Assembly: GCA_024138025.1 (NCBI GenBank)
Contig: JAMXBD010001387.1
Location: forward strand, 124,001-188,000
Reading direction: 5' to 3'
DNA length: 64,000 nucleotides
Source: Combretum micranthum
Lineage: Eukaryota; Streptophyta; Magnoliopsida; Myrtales; Combretaceae
The position numbers were made by a program, and so were the translations under genes. This document shows positions 1-12,300 of the stretch, piece by piece. Below the pieces are notes generated by a model. It was not told the origin of the DNA, searched no databases, and saw nothing but the letters and a program-made list of their open reading frames with translations. Each line of letters starts with the position of its first letter. The stretch's first letter is position 1.

Positions 1-579
1 TGGGGTTCTTCGCTTTTCTTAATCCAAGAGAAGGGTTTTCTTGCGAACCCAATATCAACCAAGCCATAATCATTCATGCAGTTTTGGTATATGGTAGCCC
101 TATGTTGATTTATGCAAGCTCCCCCCATTTCTCTTCATTTGTAAGGACCTCATTGAAATCCTCGATAAGAAGCCATGGATTATTAATGGAAGTTGCAAAG
201 TTTTTTAGATTTTCCCGCAACATTTTACGTTTAGATAGGAGGATGCTTGCATAAATAAAAAAATTAAGAACGGGTTGGGAGTAGTAAGTCGCCTGCACTC
301 GAAGGTGGACTTCCTGTCTACTAGTATGGAGAGTGGAGACCATAATATTCTCAGTATTCTAGAGGGTAAGAATACCTTCGCTTAGGCCACGAGTCTTGAT
401 ACAGACCATTTGGTTGAAACCAAGATAACGTCTGAGGTTATCTGCATTCATAAGATTCAACCTTGTTTCAAGGAGAACAAGCAACTGAAGGTTGTGAAGA
501 CGTTTTAGGTCATCAAGGGCACGACATCTTTGGAAGGCACTAGCTCCCTGAACATCCACACTAAAATCTTGAAAGGCAT
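1..579 (-). pseudogene. LINE ORF2, endonuclease (EEP) domain, broken
   Basis: Start of the LINE ORF2 endonuclease, which in the family nicks target DNA to prime reverse transcription. The N-terminus reads KILVW followed by a frameshift into VQGASAF. Then LQLLVLLETRLN holds the metal-binding Glu, and after another frame change comes NNPWLLIEDFNEVLTNEEK with the DFN catalytic motif. Close to the left edge a further frame reads CMNDYGLVDIGF, again typical of this domain. At least two frameshifts and an in-frame stop separate the blocks, so no functional enzyme is encoded. The rest of ORF2 is beyond the window. Confidence 0.8.
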
Positions 580-1200
580 ATTAGCCATATTATTGTCTAT
601 ATTTCTAATCAACATGGGATCTTCTCTAGAGAGGAGAGATCTGCACCAGGATTCACTAGCATTCATAGGATGTCGGAATCTAATGGCTTTCACTCGAAGT
701 CAACTTAGCTGCTGAGTGGCCAGGAACACCATTGGGGTATTCTTCCTGGAGCAAAACAGCCATGGAATGGTCTCCTATCTTGGCTTGAAGGACCAAAGGG
801 AAAATTTGTAGCACAAGAAGATTTTTCCCTTACTGTAGCATTATCTTGGTTAGCTCTTGGCATGAGAGATTCCATCTCAAAAGGGTTATTGGGGGTAGAA
901 AATGTATGGGATCATGTCCCTTTCCTCTGGGGGAGTTTCCTAAAAGAAGATGATAAAAAATTGATGATGTTTTACAGTTGGGTCCTATAACGGTGTCATT
1001 TGGAGGGCCTTCACTAGCACGGAGTGACATTGATTGCCTAAGTTTATTTTTCATGTTAATGAATGCATCATGTCCACTCGAATTGGTGAGGTTGAGTGGA
1101 GTACTTTCATCGTCATTGTGAGTCGAGCGTTGTGGAGCATTCTTTCGTGCTTACTGTTTCACCAAAAGGAGTTGTTTTTTGGGAGTTGCTTGTTTGGGTG

Positions 1201-2583
1201 TTAAGTCCTCGTAGAGGAAAATACAATTATAATATTAGGATTTGAATTTTCATCTGCGTTAAGCTCTTTGTTTTCCAAGGAATCTTTTTGAGTGATTTCT
1301 GCATGGGAAGTGTTAAGGCATGCGTTATTCTCTTGGGATACACTACTTGGATTACCACTGGTGTGATTGTTTCTTTGTGAAGGAATATTTTTTACTTTGA
1401 TTAGATGATTCACCTTTATATCTGCAGAGTTGGGACCCATGGTAATTAAGCTACATTTTTGTGTAGCATTAGAGCTCTGGTTTGCTTGGGTACGTGTACC
1501 ATATTTTGGGTTCTTTTTCTTCTTTTCTACTTTAATCTAATCTCTATAGCCTTTCATGTCATCTCCTTTTTTCATATTGTCAAAAGAGTCATGAATAGAG
1601 GAATTTGTCTCCTCTCAATTTGCAAGATCCATTTCAATTGGTCCTTTCTTATCAGAGCTTAGGGGGCAACAAGATGATCCACTATGCCCAAGACAACCAC
1701 ATGTGGAACAAAAGGGGGGAAGGCCTTCGTATTGTACTCAATATCTCAATCTGTCAATGATAATTGTGTGCATTAATGGGGTTTTGAAGTTGACTTGAAT
1801 GCATAAGTGTGCATAACGTCCTCTTTCAAATTGTTTAGTATATGTGTTGAAATGGAGAATGGAGCCGATGGCTTGTCCTATTTTCATCAATGCTTCTCTG
1901 CAGCAGTATTCTAGAGGTAGTTCATTGATTCTCGCCCAAATGGCAATTGAATCAAATTTGCTAATAGATGGTGAGAAATTTGGTATCCACCGATGAATGG
2001 CCAGGAAATAACCATTAATGAACCATGGTCCTTCCCTTATGATCGTTTGGACATCATCCTTTGACATAAAGGAGATGAAATAGAATACTTTGCCCACAAT
2101 GATCATGTTAAATCCCTGAATGAGTCTCCAAATAAACCGTAGTTTATTTGGTAAGATCTGGTAGCCACGATTTGGGCCCATGATTTTTATAATGAGAGTG
2201 TGCTTCCATTTGTTACGGATGAGATCTTTCTCCTTTTTTCCAAAAGATATTCTTTTGATGCCTATCTCTTTATCTAGAGCTCCTTCATCTATGTTCTCAG
2301 AAACCTCCATGCCGTCTGATTGCATGGCCAAGTTTTTGTTAGGAGAATCTTTGAAAAAGGTAACCTCATAAGTTCCAGGGATGTGATAAATAATCATGTC
2401 ACGATATGTTCGTAGAGGGTGGTTTAGGATTCCTACTTCCCCATGTTCATCATATGATGTATTACTATAGAGGGCATCATCATGTTCTATGTTGATCATC
2501 TATTTTTTCTGTTGCTTAAAGAGGTTGTTGGATTGATCCTTGGTTGACGTCGTCGCCGTTATAGTCTTTGCCATGGTCTCCAT
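1201..2583 (-). pseudogene. LINE ORF1, DUF4283-like with CCHC zinc knuckle, broken
   Basis: LINE ORF1 protein, in the family an RNA-binding nucleocapsid-like factor. One frame starts at METMAKTITATT (2583) and meets a stop just before MINIEHDD at 2499. It then runs through a DUF4283-like core (FRIWRLIQGFN-type block, REGPWFINGYFLAIHRWIPN, WARINELPLEYC) to a stop at 1738-1740. Past that stop the same frame gives YEGLPPFCSTCGCLGHSG, a CX2CX4HX4C knuckle at about 1690-1735. A Ser/Asn-rich tail continues in frame to 1201. Several in-frame stops mean it is not translatable, though the frame is largely kept, which suggests moderate age. Confidence 0.8.
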
Positions 2584-2713
2584 AGGGTTTTTTTATTTCT
2601 TTTTTAATTTGGGATTTCTTTGTAGTTCTTCTATCACAACTATGGTATATAACAATTATGTTGCCAATATTGCTGCAATATAATGGTATGAATATTGATT
2701 TATCCATGGCATG

Positions 2714-5225
2714 AAGCAGATTACCCCCACCCTCCCTCCCAAAAACACATGATCAAAGTTGTATTAGGTAAAAATAGTTTAATAATAATAACCTCCAAGT
2801 TTTATGGCAAATAGTCACTAAGTGCACTCGTTTTTTTTATGATCTTCATAATCTAAATCTATAAGAATAATATATCTAAAAAGAAGACAAAATTGAGATA
2901 TATACAGATAAACTAAAATTATAGAAAAAAGAGGTTTTGAACATTGATCGTGAATGATAATAGATAAAAGCAAAATATAATGGTGGTTGATCTATTTAGG
3001 CTTGTAACTTAGTAGTACAAAAAATAATTTTCCATTAGGATAGTTTTAATGTAAAAAACTGAAAAACAAAGCCGTTCAATCTGTAATTTCAATAATTAAA
3101 GTAAGTCATCAAATCGATGGCGATCAAACAATTGAAAAAAAGAAGGCAATAGAAGAGCCGGCCAACATGTAATTTCCCTTCCCCTCTAGCCACAACCAAA
3201 GTAATATTTAATTAAATGTGGATATCATCCGTCCATATACAATTTTCAAAAAGAAATATAGAACAACTCGTCATAATACGTATGTAATGTCAGCAAACAT
3301 TTGAATAGTTATTATCACAAAATCAATAATAATTTTCTGCACATCGATCAATTATACACATAAAACACAAAAGAGATTAGCAGTGGAAGTTACAGAATTT
3401 AAATAATAACTCCAGACAATTGAGATTTCACCAAAAATATGTAATTTAATAGTATAAACATCCACAGAATAAATCAAGTTCAACTTTCCTCTCTTTCAAT
3501 AGTTGTAATAATTATAATCATTTAAAAAAAATGTAGTACCTTAAAAATCCAAAATTGCAAGGCTATCATAATATGAACGCAAATGAAAATATAGTATTAG
3601 AGATGTACGATTGATTTTTGCACTTCATATGGCTTAGAGGACTAACGTGGAATTAAATAGAGAAAGATTCAAGGAAGAAAAACTAGTAGCAAGATTACTA
3701 GACACAAGTGACATGACATTCTTATGGAGAAGTAGGTTGTTCTTTGTTTGAGCATTGCTCTGATTTTTAAGCGAGGGTGTTTGACATCACAATGTTATTT
3801 ATCTAATTTGTGATTATTTCTACCAAATGAGAAAGAGCTTTTAAATATTTATAAAATTATGCTATTTATGACATTCATCATATTCTATTGACAGTCAATG
3901 TCAAGATAAGTTGTCCTTAAATAGATCCTATCATAGGTATATTCAAGTTGACAAAGAGCTTCTCTAAGTGCATAAGCTTGTATGTAAAAGGTTGAGAGTA
4001 AGTGAGCAAACACGGTAATCATTGTTCCAGACCTTGACAAGTCTTTCTATGTCTTCTTAAGTTTATGGACCTAATCCCTTAAATCTTATCACTAGGCCAA
4101 GAAATTGAACCTAGGTACTAGGCTTAATGCTCAGATTTTATAAATCAATATTAGCTCTCTATAATATCAATGATTTTGGTTAATTCAACATAACACCATT
4201 GGTCTCTAAAATAGTGAATTCTCAGTGTCTAAACTAACCCACAGAACACAACGCTAAGTTCCAAATTTATACATGAGTTTTACTTACACTTAAACCAATA
4301 TTGTACAACATAGAGGCCTATTTTACAAATTGGGCTTTTTATCCCAATTTGATGCTATGAATTAGCTTCTTTTACTAGTGATAGGACAAATGGTGTTAGG
4401 TTTAATTATTTAGTAGTACTTTAGGGTTGGCAAGCATGGAACAAGTGTTATTGAATTGGTTTGTCTATTCTCAACATTTCTTGGTTGCTTCACACACAAA
4501 ATAAACCTTCTAATAGGTCTTCTTATTTCAAAAAAGCGTCATTAGCTTATTTATAAAGTTTTGGGCTTAGTTAGGCCAATTCATAATGAGAAGCACATGA
4601 GGAATTATAAAACAAACAAAAGACTTTATCTTATCCAGTGATCGTCATGAGCAATCCATTGGATGTCTTCATCGACTTGTCTCATCCATCAATCTTTTGT
4701 CATTCAACGGTTGAGATTAAGTACCAAAATCTATAAATGTGTGTCACCTCCTCCTCATTTGGCAGGTTTAAAGAATTACAAAGAATTCATGAAATGCTAG
4801 TACTTCACTAAAGTTATTCTAAGAAAGATTGAAATAACACATCAAGCATATCAATAAAGATTGAGTGAAGAACTATCAACATTGCTTGAAGATGTTCTTT
4901 TGTCACACTCGTGCATTCGCATCCAAATTTGTTTGTTCCCCCTATTACACCTCTCCTTAATAACATCCCTCCTAAGTGTTATCAACTAAAGACTTCTCAA
5001 GGTTATTTGGTATATGACTCACACGTAATTGACTAACTTTAGCAGCCCCCATACATATGAATAATAAATTTTGGATATTCTATTAGTGAATAAAGATGAA
5101 ATATAATAGAAGAATGCCCACAACTTTGAGGAATTATGAAGGAAAACCCACATATTCTTTTCTTTTTCAAATCATGACAAAGCAAAATAGAGATGTTCAA
5201 ATCTAAGAAAAGACTGAAAAGTGTC
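2714..5225. other. No gene seen; AT-rich intergenic sequence
   Basis: No ORF of note, no splice-linked coding blocks and no clear terminal repeats were recognised on either strand. Probably decayed transposon and intergenic DNA. Confidence 0.6.
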
Positions 5226-7902
5226 TGTCGAACTTGACTTTTGACTTCCTGGTTTAGTTTCCCTTAATCCGATTCGTATTAAACCCTAAACCATCTAATA
5301 CGAGCTCTTGACTGAAATTAAAGAAAACTCATTTAAATGTTAAGGGAGATGGAGTCACCACCTGATTGAAATCGAGAAAGAAAATGAGTTAAGACTAATT
5401 GGTAGGTTAGTTTTAATTTTTAATTTTGCTACTAATCTGTAATAAATTCAGTTTAAATTGAATAAGAGATAATGAGTTCAAGGGTTATCCTATTAAAACC
5501 TAATCAGTTACCACTTTTAACCTCTCAATTATGAATTGTTCCCTATTGTATCCTAATTTGAATTTCTATATGATATAGCTATTCATAAAATGTTTATTTC
5601 TCGCTTTTTTTATTTGATATTTTATAAAGTTGGATAACGCACTTGCAATATTATCAAAATTCATAAAAAAGCAAGTTGAATATGCTAAGTTTCACAATAA
5701 ACGCAAGCAATATTTACATGTTACAAATTAGGAATTTGTACTTATATTGAATTTAAAAAAATATTTTTCATTTTTTCAATCGCCCTTAGATACCTTCGTA
5801 CATACTATTCGGGATCAGATGTTACACAATTCTTTTAGAAAAATTTAGCATGTTGAATAATTTAGGATTTTGAATTCTTGTCGCTTTAAATTCTTTAGGT
5901 TTTATTGATTTTTGAAAAATTAGGTTTTGGTGATGTAGATTCTAAAATGAGCAACCAATTTAGATTTTATTTTTGGAAATGGAAATTTTCTATGTTATAA
6001 AACCATTTATGCGACTAAGTTATAATGTATCATATATCACGACATATCAAGCATTTAGAAAACAACATAGACCATATTATCATAAATAATATTATTATTT
6101 ACCATTAAATTTATTACAAAAGAAAAAGTTTTTCTTTAGACAATTACTTATCCGCACACACATATTATTTTTAACAATTATTTTACTTTTCCTGTTATTC
6201 ATATATATGTTACGGCATTACATACCACAACATTACTAATTTACTTCATTACCTATTTTAAACTCATTTTCTATGTGTTATATTTATTTATACTTACCTA
6301 TTGTATCATTATTTATTATTCTCATATTCATTGTCATGATTCTTCTCATTACAGCTATATGGAGACGTATCGGAAGTTACTGGTGCTATTGTTCGTATTT
6401 CACTATTTCTAATCTAACTAATTCTAATTCTATGCACATATACTAATTTTTTGTTATTATTTTATTATTTTTTTATATATGCTTTTTTTGTTCTAACGAT
6501 TACTATATTATAATTCTAATCCTACAATTAATAGTTTATGACACCAATTCTAGCCACAATAATTTTTCTTTCCTTTTTAGACACACATGCAACAATCAGT
6601 TGTTACCTATTATTATTTCTATCATTATTATCAATTCCTTTAGTTATTATTATAGCACCATACATTCCAAAAATCCAAACATACATGCAATACGTCATGG
6701 TCACTATTAATTTTTTTTTATTATTTTATATTTTATGATTATTACAATATCCTTATAGTTAATTATTACTATTGTTTATTAATTATTAAACAAAGTAAAA
6801 AGAGCAAAACAGAAAAGGAACCTTATGTGGGATTTGCGCGCACGTCGAGGATCAGGGGGAAGAAGAACTCCGGTGGTTGGGTTTGGATAGCTGACGCGGG
6901 TCAAGTTCAGGTAATCGGTATCGCACTCTTAGATTGCTTTAAAAACTACTAAAAGGTAGTATTCCAATACTGGTGGTGCGGCGACCGTGTTAAATAGCTC
7001 CGATGAGTCGTCTCCGACGGTTGTTGATGGCAGTTAGTTGGTGGGTTTTAAAAGTTCTCGATCTTCTGAACACTCTACTGACATCCAATTTCGCTAATTT
7101 CGCCTACAAAAGCATTAATCGAAGTGAGAACCTTCAAACCCTAATTTCAAAAATCTAACAACACGAAATTAAAAAATTAGGGAGAGCCAAGAGAGCCAGA
7201 CCTCAATCGTGATTTGAATGGAGTATGGGAAGTGCTATAACTAAGGATTACTACTCAAGTCTTACCAATTTAAAAAAATTCAAATTTAGAATTCTTAAGG
7301 CATGTTTTTTTTTTTTTTTTTATGAAATTGGGAGTTTGATCAATTTAACATACAACTTTCCAATTAAATGTGATATCTACATCTTATATGCCCATTAGAT
7401 GATTCTCATATCTTTCATCTAACCCAATTTACTTGATTTTGACATGGATTGTGATAAATTTGCAAAGTTGAATTTTTGTTTTTCCAAACTTTGAGCTCAA
7501 ATTTAATGCACTAACATTCATGAAAATGCATAAATTTGGGATCAAATGAAACATTTCCTCGCCTAGTTTCCGATCCTTCCATTAATTTAACGAATTTGAA
7601 TTCAAAACTAAGTGAAAAATGGGCATGAAGTGAGCGGATTGGGCTATGTTAGACTTGCCCAAGGTTGAAGATGACACTATTCATTATTGATGTCAGCATG
7701 ATTTCAACAACCAGATTTTTTTTCTTGAAAGTTTTTCTTCTTTTTATTCTTCATTTATTATTTATTTCTTATTTTCCTTTTTTTCATTGTTTTTACTTTC
7801 ATTTATTTATTTTTTTCCTAATCTTATTATGGCATGATTAAATTTTACTAGGTCATTAAACTTTATATTATAATTTTTATAAGCAAAAATAGGATGTCTA
7901 CA
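5226..7902 (+). mobile_element. Possible old solo LTR of Tat/Ogre type
   Basis: The left end reads TGTCGAACTTGACTTTTGAC and the right end GGATGTCTACA. This pairing of TGTCGA(A/C)-plus-TTTTGAC starts with GTGTCTACA-like ends resembles the long LTRs of Tat/Ogre elements as I recall them. The flanks GTGTC (5221-5225) and GTGAT (7903-7907) agree at only 3 of 5 bases, so a target-site duplication is not shown. Inside, 6830-7050 is noticeably richer in G+C than the surroundings. An ORF at 6538-6738 is low-complexity hydrophobic sequence and not considered real. Confidence 0.3.
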
Positions 7903-8681
7903 GTGATGATTTATGGTACATTTATCCATGTCCTCATTAATAATTAAGAAAAATAAGTTGTAAGTGGATCAACGTCCATTTCAAAATATCTTTATATCCC
8001 TACAAAATAAGAGAATATCTTGTTTCCATCCACCTTTTGAAATTTGAATTTGTATGAGATCAAGTCATCAGCTGGATACCTTCCCAAGAGTAAAAAAAAT
8101 ATAACTTGTTCTATTAAATCAAACTCAAGTCATGGGAGCTTGGATTAATATCATCCGAATGCAATATAAACTAACTATCATAAGGTCTTGAACTTTCGAA
8201 AGAGCTTCAATATAAAATTGATTCAAATCCTCTAGATACGTTAACCAACTTAGTAAAACATTTTAAATGCTTACCCATCTTTCAAGCTAAGCCTTCAATT
8301 TGATGAAAAATTTCAACATTAAATTGATTAGAATTGTTTTGATTATAAATCAGTTTTGTCAGGTTTAACCTTTGAGTGTGATTGTCTTCTTGAAACTTTT
8401 CTAGAAGACCTCTGAGTCACCCTTTGAGTCGACCTTTCTTTGAATGAATTTATAGAAAACTTATTGCTTAACCTATAAGTATCTTAATTATTGTTTATTA
8501 TTTTGTTTTAACTTCTAAGCTAACTTTGAGTGCTTTGATAAATCATCTTAAAATTTTTATTTCCATAAATTTCAAATTAAACTTTTGCTAACAACAATTG
8601 CACATTTAATAACTTTGCTAGTAATTTCTAAACTTTAAGAGCTTCTATGGTACCGCCAATGGGACCATCCAGTCAGTCATA
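7903..8681. other. No gene seen
   Basis: AT-rich sequence without recognisable coding potential on either strand; no repeats noted up to the Helitron boundary at 8682. Confidence 0.5.
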
Positions 8682-9305
8682 TCTATACTATTAAAGTAAA
8701 ATCACCCCTTTGGTGTCTTTAGTGTAAATATTTTTAATATAATGTTTTTAGCATATGGCATAAAATATTTTTCATATCCTTGAAATCATGAAAATTAAAT
8801 GAAGTTTGAATATAATTAAATAAGGGTTGAATAGACATAGTCTTTTCTTTTTTTAGCATATGGGTGTAAAATATTTTTTATATCCTTGAAATCATGAAAT
8901 TAAATAGGGTTTAAATAGAATTAAATAGTGGTTGGATAAACATAATCTTTTCCTTTTTTAGTATATGTGCATAAAATATTTTTGGCATCCCTGAAATCAT
9001 GAAATTAAATAGGGTTTGAATAGAATTAAATAGGAGTTGAATAGACATAGTCTTTTCCTTTTTTAGCCCAAGATCTTTATATACTGATCCAAACCTCTAA
9101 TACTATATTTATCCATGGTAGTTACCCAACATGGAGATGTTACCTGTGGAAAATACAAATGTAATTATGATTTATAATTAATTTCCTAATTTTTAAGACT
9201 AATTAAGGTTGTCATCTTTCAATCTGTCAAAACAATATATCTATTTAATTTATATATATTGAGTTGTTTTATTTGCACATGCATCGTGAGTGCGTTATCT
9301 GCTTA
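8682..9305 (+). mobile_element. Non-autonomous Helitron, copy 1
   Basis: Starts TCTATACTATTAAAGTAAAA directly after an A, the usual Helitron 5' signature. It ends CTGCTTA followed by T, preceded by a short GCAC...GTGC hairpin-like stretch near 9275-9293. The terminal CTTA deviates from the canonical CTRR. It is homologous end to end with the minus-strand copy at 20944-21671, whose borders are fixed by an empty site, so these borders follow from that copy. It contains no Rep/helicase gene, so it is non-autonomous. The core is a three-unit minisatellite. Confidence 0.7.
8751..9065 (+). repeat. 105-bp minisatellite inside Helitron copy 1 (3 units)
   Basis: Units begin at 8751, 8856 and 8961, each 105 bp, containing GCATATG-like starts, AAATCATGAAATTAAATAGG and a closing AGTCTTTTCC-type tract. 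The same unit is reiterated about four times, with one internal deletion, in the Helitron at 20944-21671. Confidence 0.85.
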
Positions 9306-9330
9306 TAGCCGTTAAAATTGAAAACACATT

Positions 9331-12300
9331 TGAAAATACTTAAGAAGGTATCCTAAACATGGCAGTCCATCGTACATAATATTAAAACTTAGGAATGACT
9401 ACCTTAGTCATGTAAAGGCTTCCATATTATACACAAGGCATTCTTCACAACAAAGATAACACATTGGAGTAGTGTAATTTATGATAGTAACAAATAATAG
9501 CAAAGCAAGAGGAATATATATCAGTAAACTTAAACGAAATAGATTACATTTCTTAGGAGTATACCCTCTCTAATGTCTGCAACTGATTCGAAGAATATAG
9601 CTATTCATAACAATCTCCAAAGTAAAACATGTTACATATCTAACATAAAGGTTTCGAAGAGAAGTTTCACCCAAGCTCCTGGATCTTTCATTATAACTCC
9701 AAAATCCACTAATGATTTCTTTGTCGTATTATTCCTCGAGTGAAGCCTCAAGTATTCTTGTGTCAACAAGATCTATAGAGGTGTAATCTTACAACATGCT
9801 TAGTAAGATACTTTCTATTATTCGTACTTATAATTATAATCAAATAAATTTGTTAGTCATGCATATGTTATGCAACATCGATATAAAACACGCAAATATG
9901 TATGGTCATCTGGAAACCACACATAGAATGGATTTACCCCTCTATGATAAGAGTTAGGGAATTCAAATTGAGGTTTTGCATTCTCTACTTCTAGTCCTTG
10001 AGCACTTGCTCAAAGAGATCGATCGGTGTGGCTTGTCCCCATGGATGGATTCCCAAAATGTCTGTATTTTCCCCAAGAAGGAGCAAATTTATGCTCATAG
10101 TAGGATTCATAAGTCTTCCAACTCTTCGTGTAGGAGTAGCAACATTTACTGATTAAGCATAGAAGAATCACAAACGTAACCTCATGATGTCCTACATGCA
10201 AATCTATTTTATCTTTTTCCTATGTTTTAGTGCTCTATTTTATATGTACATACAAGTTAACAAAATTAAGAAGAAGAACTCACTCATCCATTAGAGCAAT
10301 TCCTAATCAAAATAATCTTTAAGGAAGGGAGTTTCATAATTCTTGTCACTTGAACAAAGTGATGTGCCTAAAAGCACAATCAAATACCCAAGTTGAGATC
10401 TTTTTGGTATTTAAAACGATTCTTAGAGAATCTTATATAAAGATGGGATTTTTATGTGTTTAAATTTGGATACGATGGAAGAAAAGGATATGATTGACAT
10501 TGATTTAGATATAATGCACCGGGATCAACTCGAAACACACGTTCTCTTGTCTAATATAATTCACAAGCAAGATAGAATGGGTTTGTTCGTCACAATCGAA
10601 TGATTGAAAAGAACAAGATCACTCGCCACAATTCAATTAGAATTGATAAGAGATATAATAGAGAAATTTCTCTAAATTCAGAAAAATTCAAACAATAACT
10701 GATTTAGGGTTCATTACATATGAGTATTTACACCTAAACCCTAAAAAGGAGAAAAACGTAAAAATAAAGGCCAAATAACAATGTGCACCGCCAGCTACAC
10801 CATCTGCCTTGAAGGCGGTGTTGAAGCCATACCGTATGCTACTCCCGTTCCTACACAACCAGTGTAGAGTGTATGCCACCAGCTTGGAATCCTATGCCGT
10901 CGGTATAGAAAGAAGGAAAATAATTTGAGGCTACCATGCTACAATTTACGCCCATGGTTTAGTTGATTGTGAACGCTGCCTATTTACATCGCCGGCTTTG
11001 AGTATGCCACTTGTCTACACTGTCGGCATTTTGCCAGAATTGCTCTTCAGTGAAATTTCATTGAAAATTTATGAAGCTTCCTTGGTCCAAATGCTACAAT
11101 ACCTTAAATTAAACACAAGATCAATATGTATAATGAAAGATCTACTCCATTGAATCTCATCTGGCTCCATGTGATCTCCAAGTATCATATTGTCAGATGC
11201 TGAAGTCCTTTAGCTCGATCACAAGTAATTGGACCCGTGATTGTAGCAGTTTGATTCCCATCACAAAGAAATACCCGAAATGAATATTTCATATAGGTTC
11301 TACTTAAATTTCTAACTCTATTTACTCTACTCATGTTATTTTTCCTAGTTATAGAAGTTCAACTTAAAAATGGTCACAACTTGCTCATTTTAACTCAGAA
11401 GTTCGCACATTAGTAGTTGCTTTTTACATACTTTGAATGCTCTATCCATTTCTAAGGTTATTTTTAACATTTGAGGCCATTTGAGTCTCGGAATCATACT
11501 ATACAGAATGCGTCTGGCACGTTCCAAACTTTGTCCTTATTAATTTTTCAAAACTTTTACTTCATTTGGATTCTCTAAGCCAAGTATAAAATATTTCAAT
11601 CTTTATAACTCATATAATAATGAAAATAACTCATATTATATGCATGATCCCAGTGATTGTTGCCAAAAAAATAGAAATCTTTATTAAGACAACTTCCATG
11701 GAAGGTAGACAAAGTCAAAGTTCATGAAAAATATCTTTTGGATTTTCATAAAATCTAAATTCCTAAATCTTTGTAAATATGTAAATAATTAAAAATCATG
11801 GTCTTATTTTTTTAGTTCACATCCTCCAATATTTTAAACTCATAGTAAAACTTCATTTAATTAATTATCTTCCAAAATATGAGTCTTTATGTAGACTACT
11901 TGTAACAAAATCCTCTTTTTGAAAATTTTGTAAACATGAAACCTAAGGAAAATCATGGTTTAAGCATTTGATTCAAACCTTTGAATCTTTCATACTTACT
12001 TCCAAAACTTCATTTAACAATTTTTACTACACATGGAATCTTTTTCTTATCCATGGTGAAAATGCTTCAAGTTGTATTTCTTAAAAATTCTACCAAGTTT
12101 TGGCATTTTAAAATTTTAGATGGACGTCTTATTCTAAATCTTTGCTCTTGATGAAGAGATTCACCATGTATTGACAATAAGATTTTCAGGAAAATTCTGC
12201 ATAACAAAGAATTGTTAACATTTATGTTTAAAAGAAAATTTATTCTTGCATTTTTGTAAAGGATAGTTGAGTACCTCTTTCTAATTCTTTATTCCTAATG

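Larger units (their letters stand above)
1..2713 (-). mobile_element. LINE (non-LTR retrotransposon) remnant, 5' part
   Basis: A minus-strand element whose 5' end is near 2713 and which continues past the left edge. Two coding blocks occur in the LINE order: an ORF1 with a DUF4283-like region and CCHC knuckle (2583 to 1201), then an ORF2 starting with an endonuclease domain (from about 579). The reverse transcriptase expected next lies outside the window. Both ORFs carry stops and frameshifts, so this is a dead copy. The exact 5' end is uncertain; 2713 is where coding-like sequence and the last ATG stop. Confidence 0.8.

Noticed and set aside
6538..6738. 66-codon plus ORF with hydrophobic residues, like a small membrane protein
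   Set aside because: Biased AT-rich codons, no conserved motif, no promoter or neighbours; chance ORF in AT-rich DNA.
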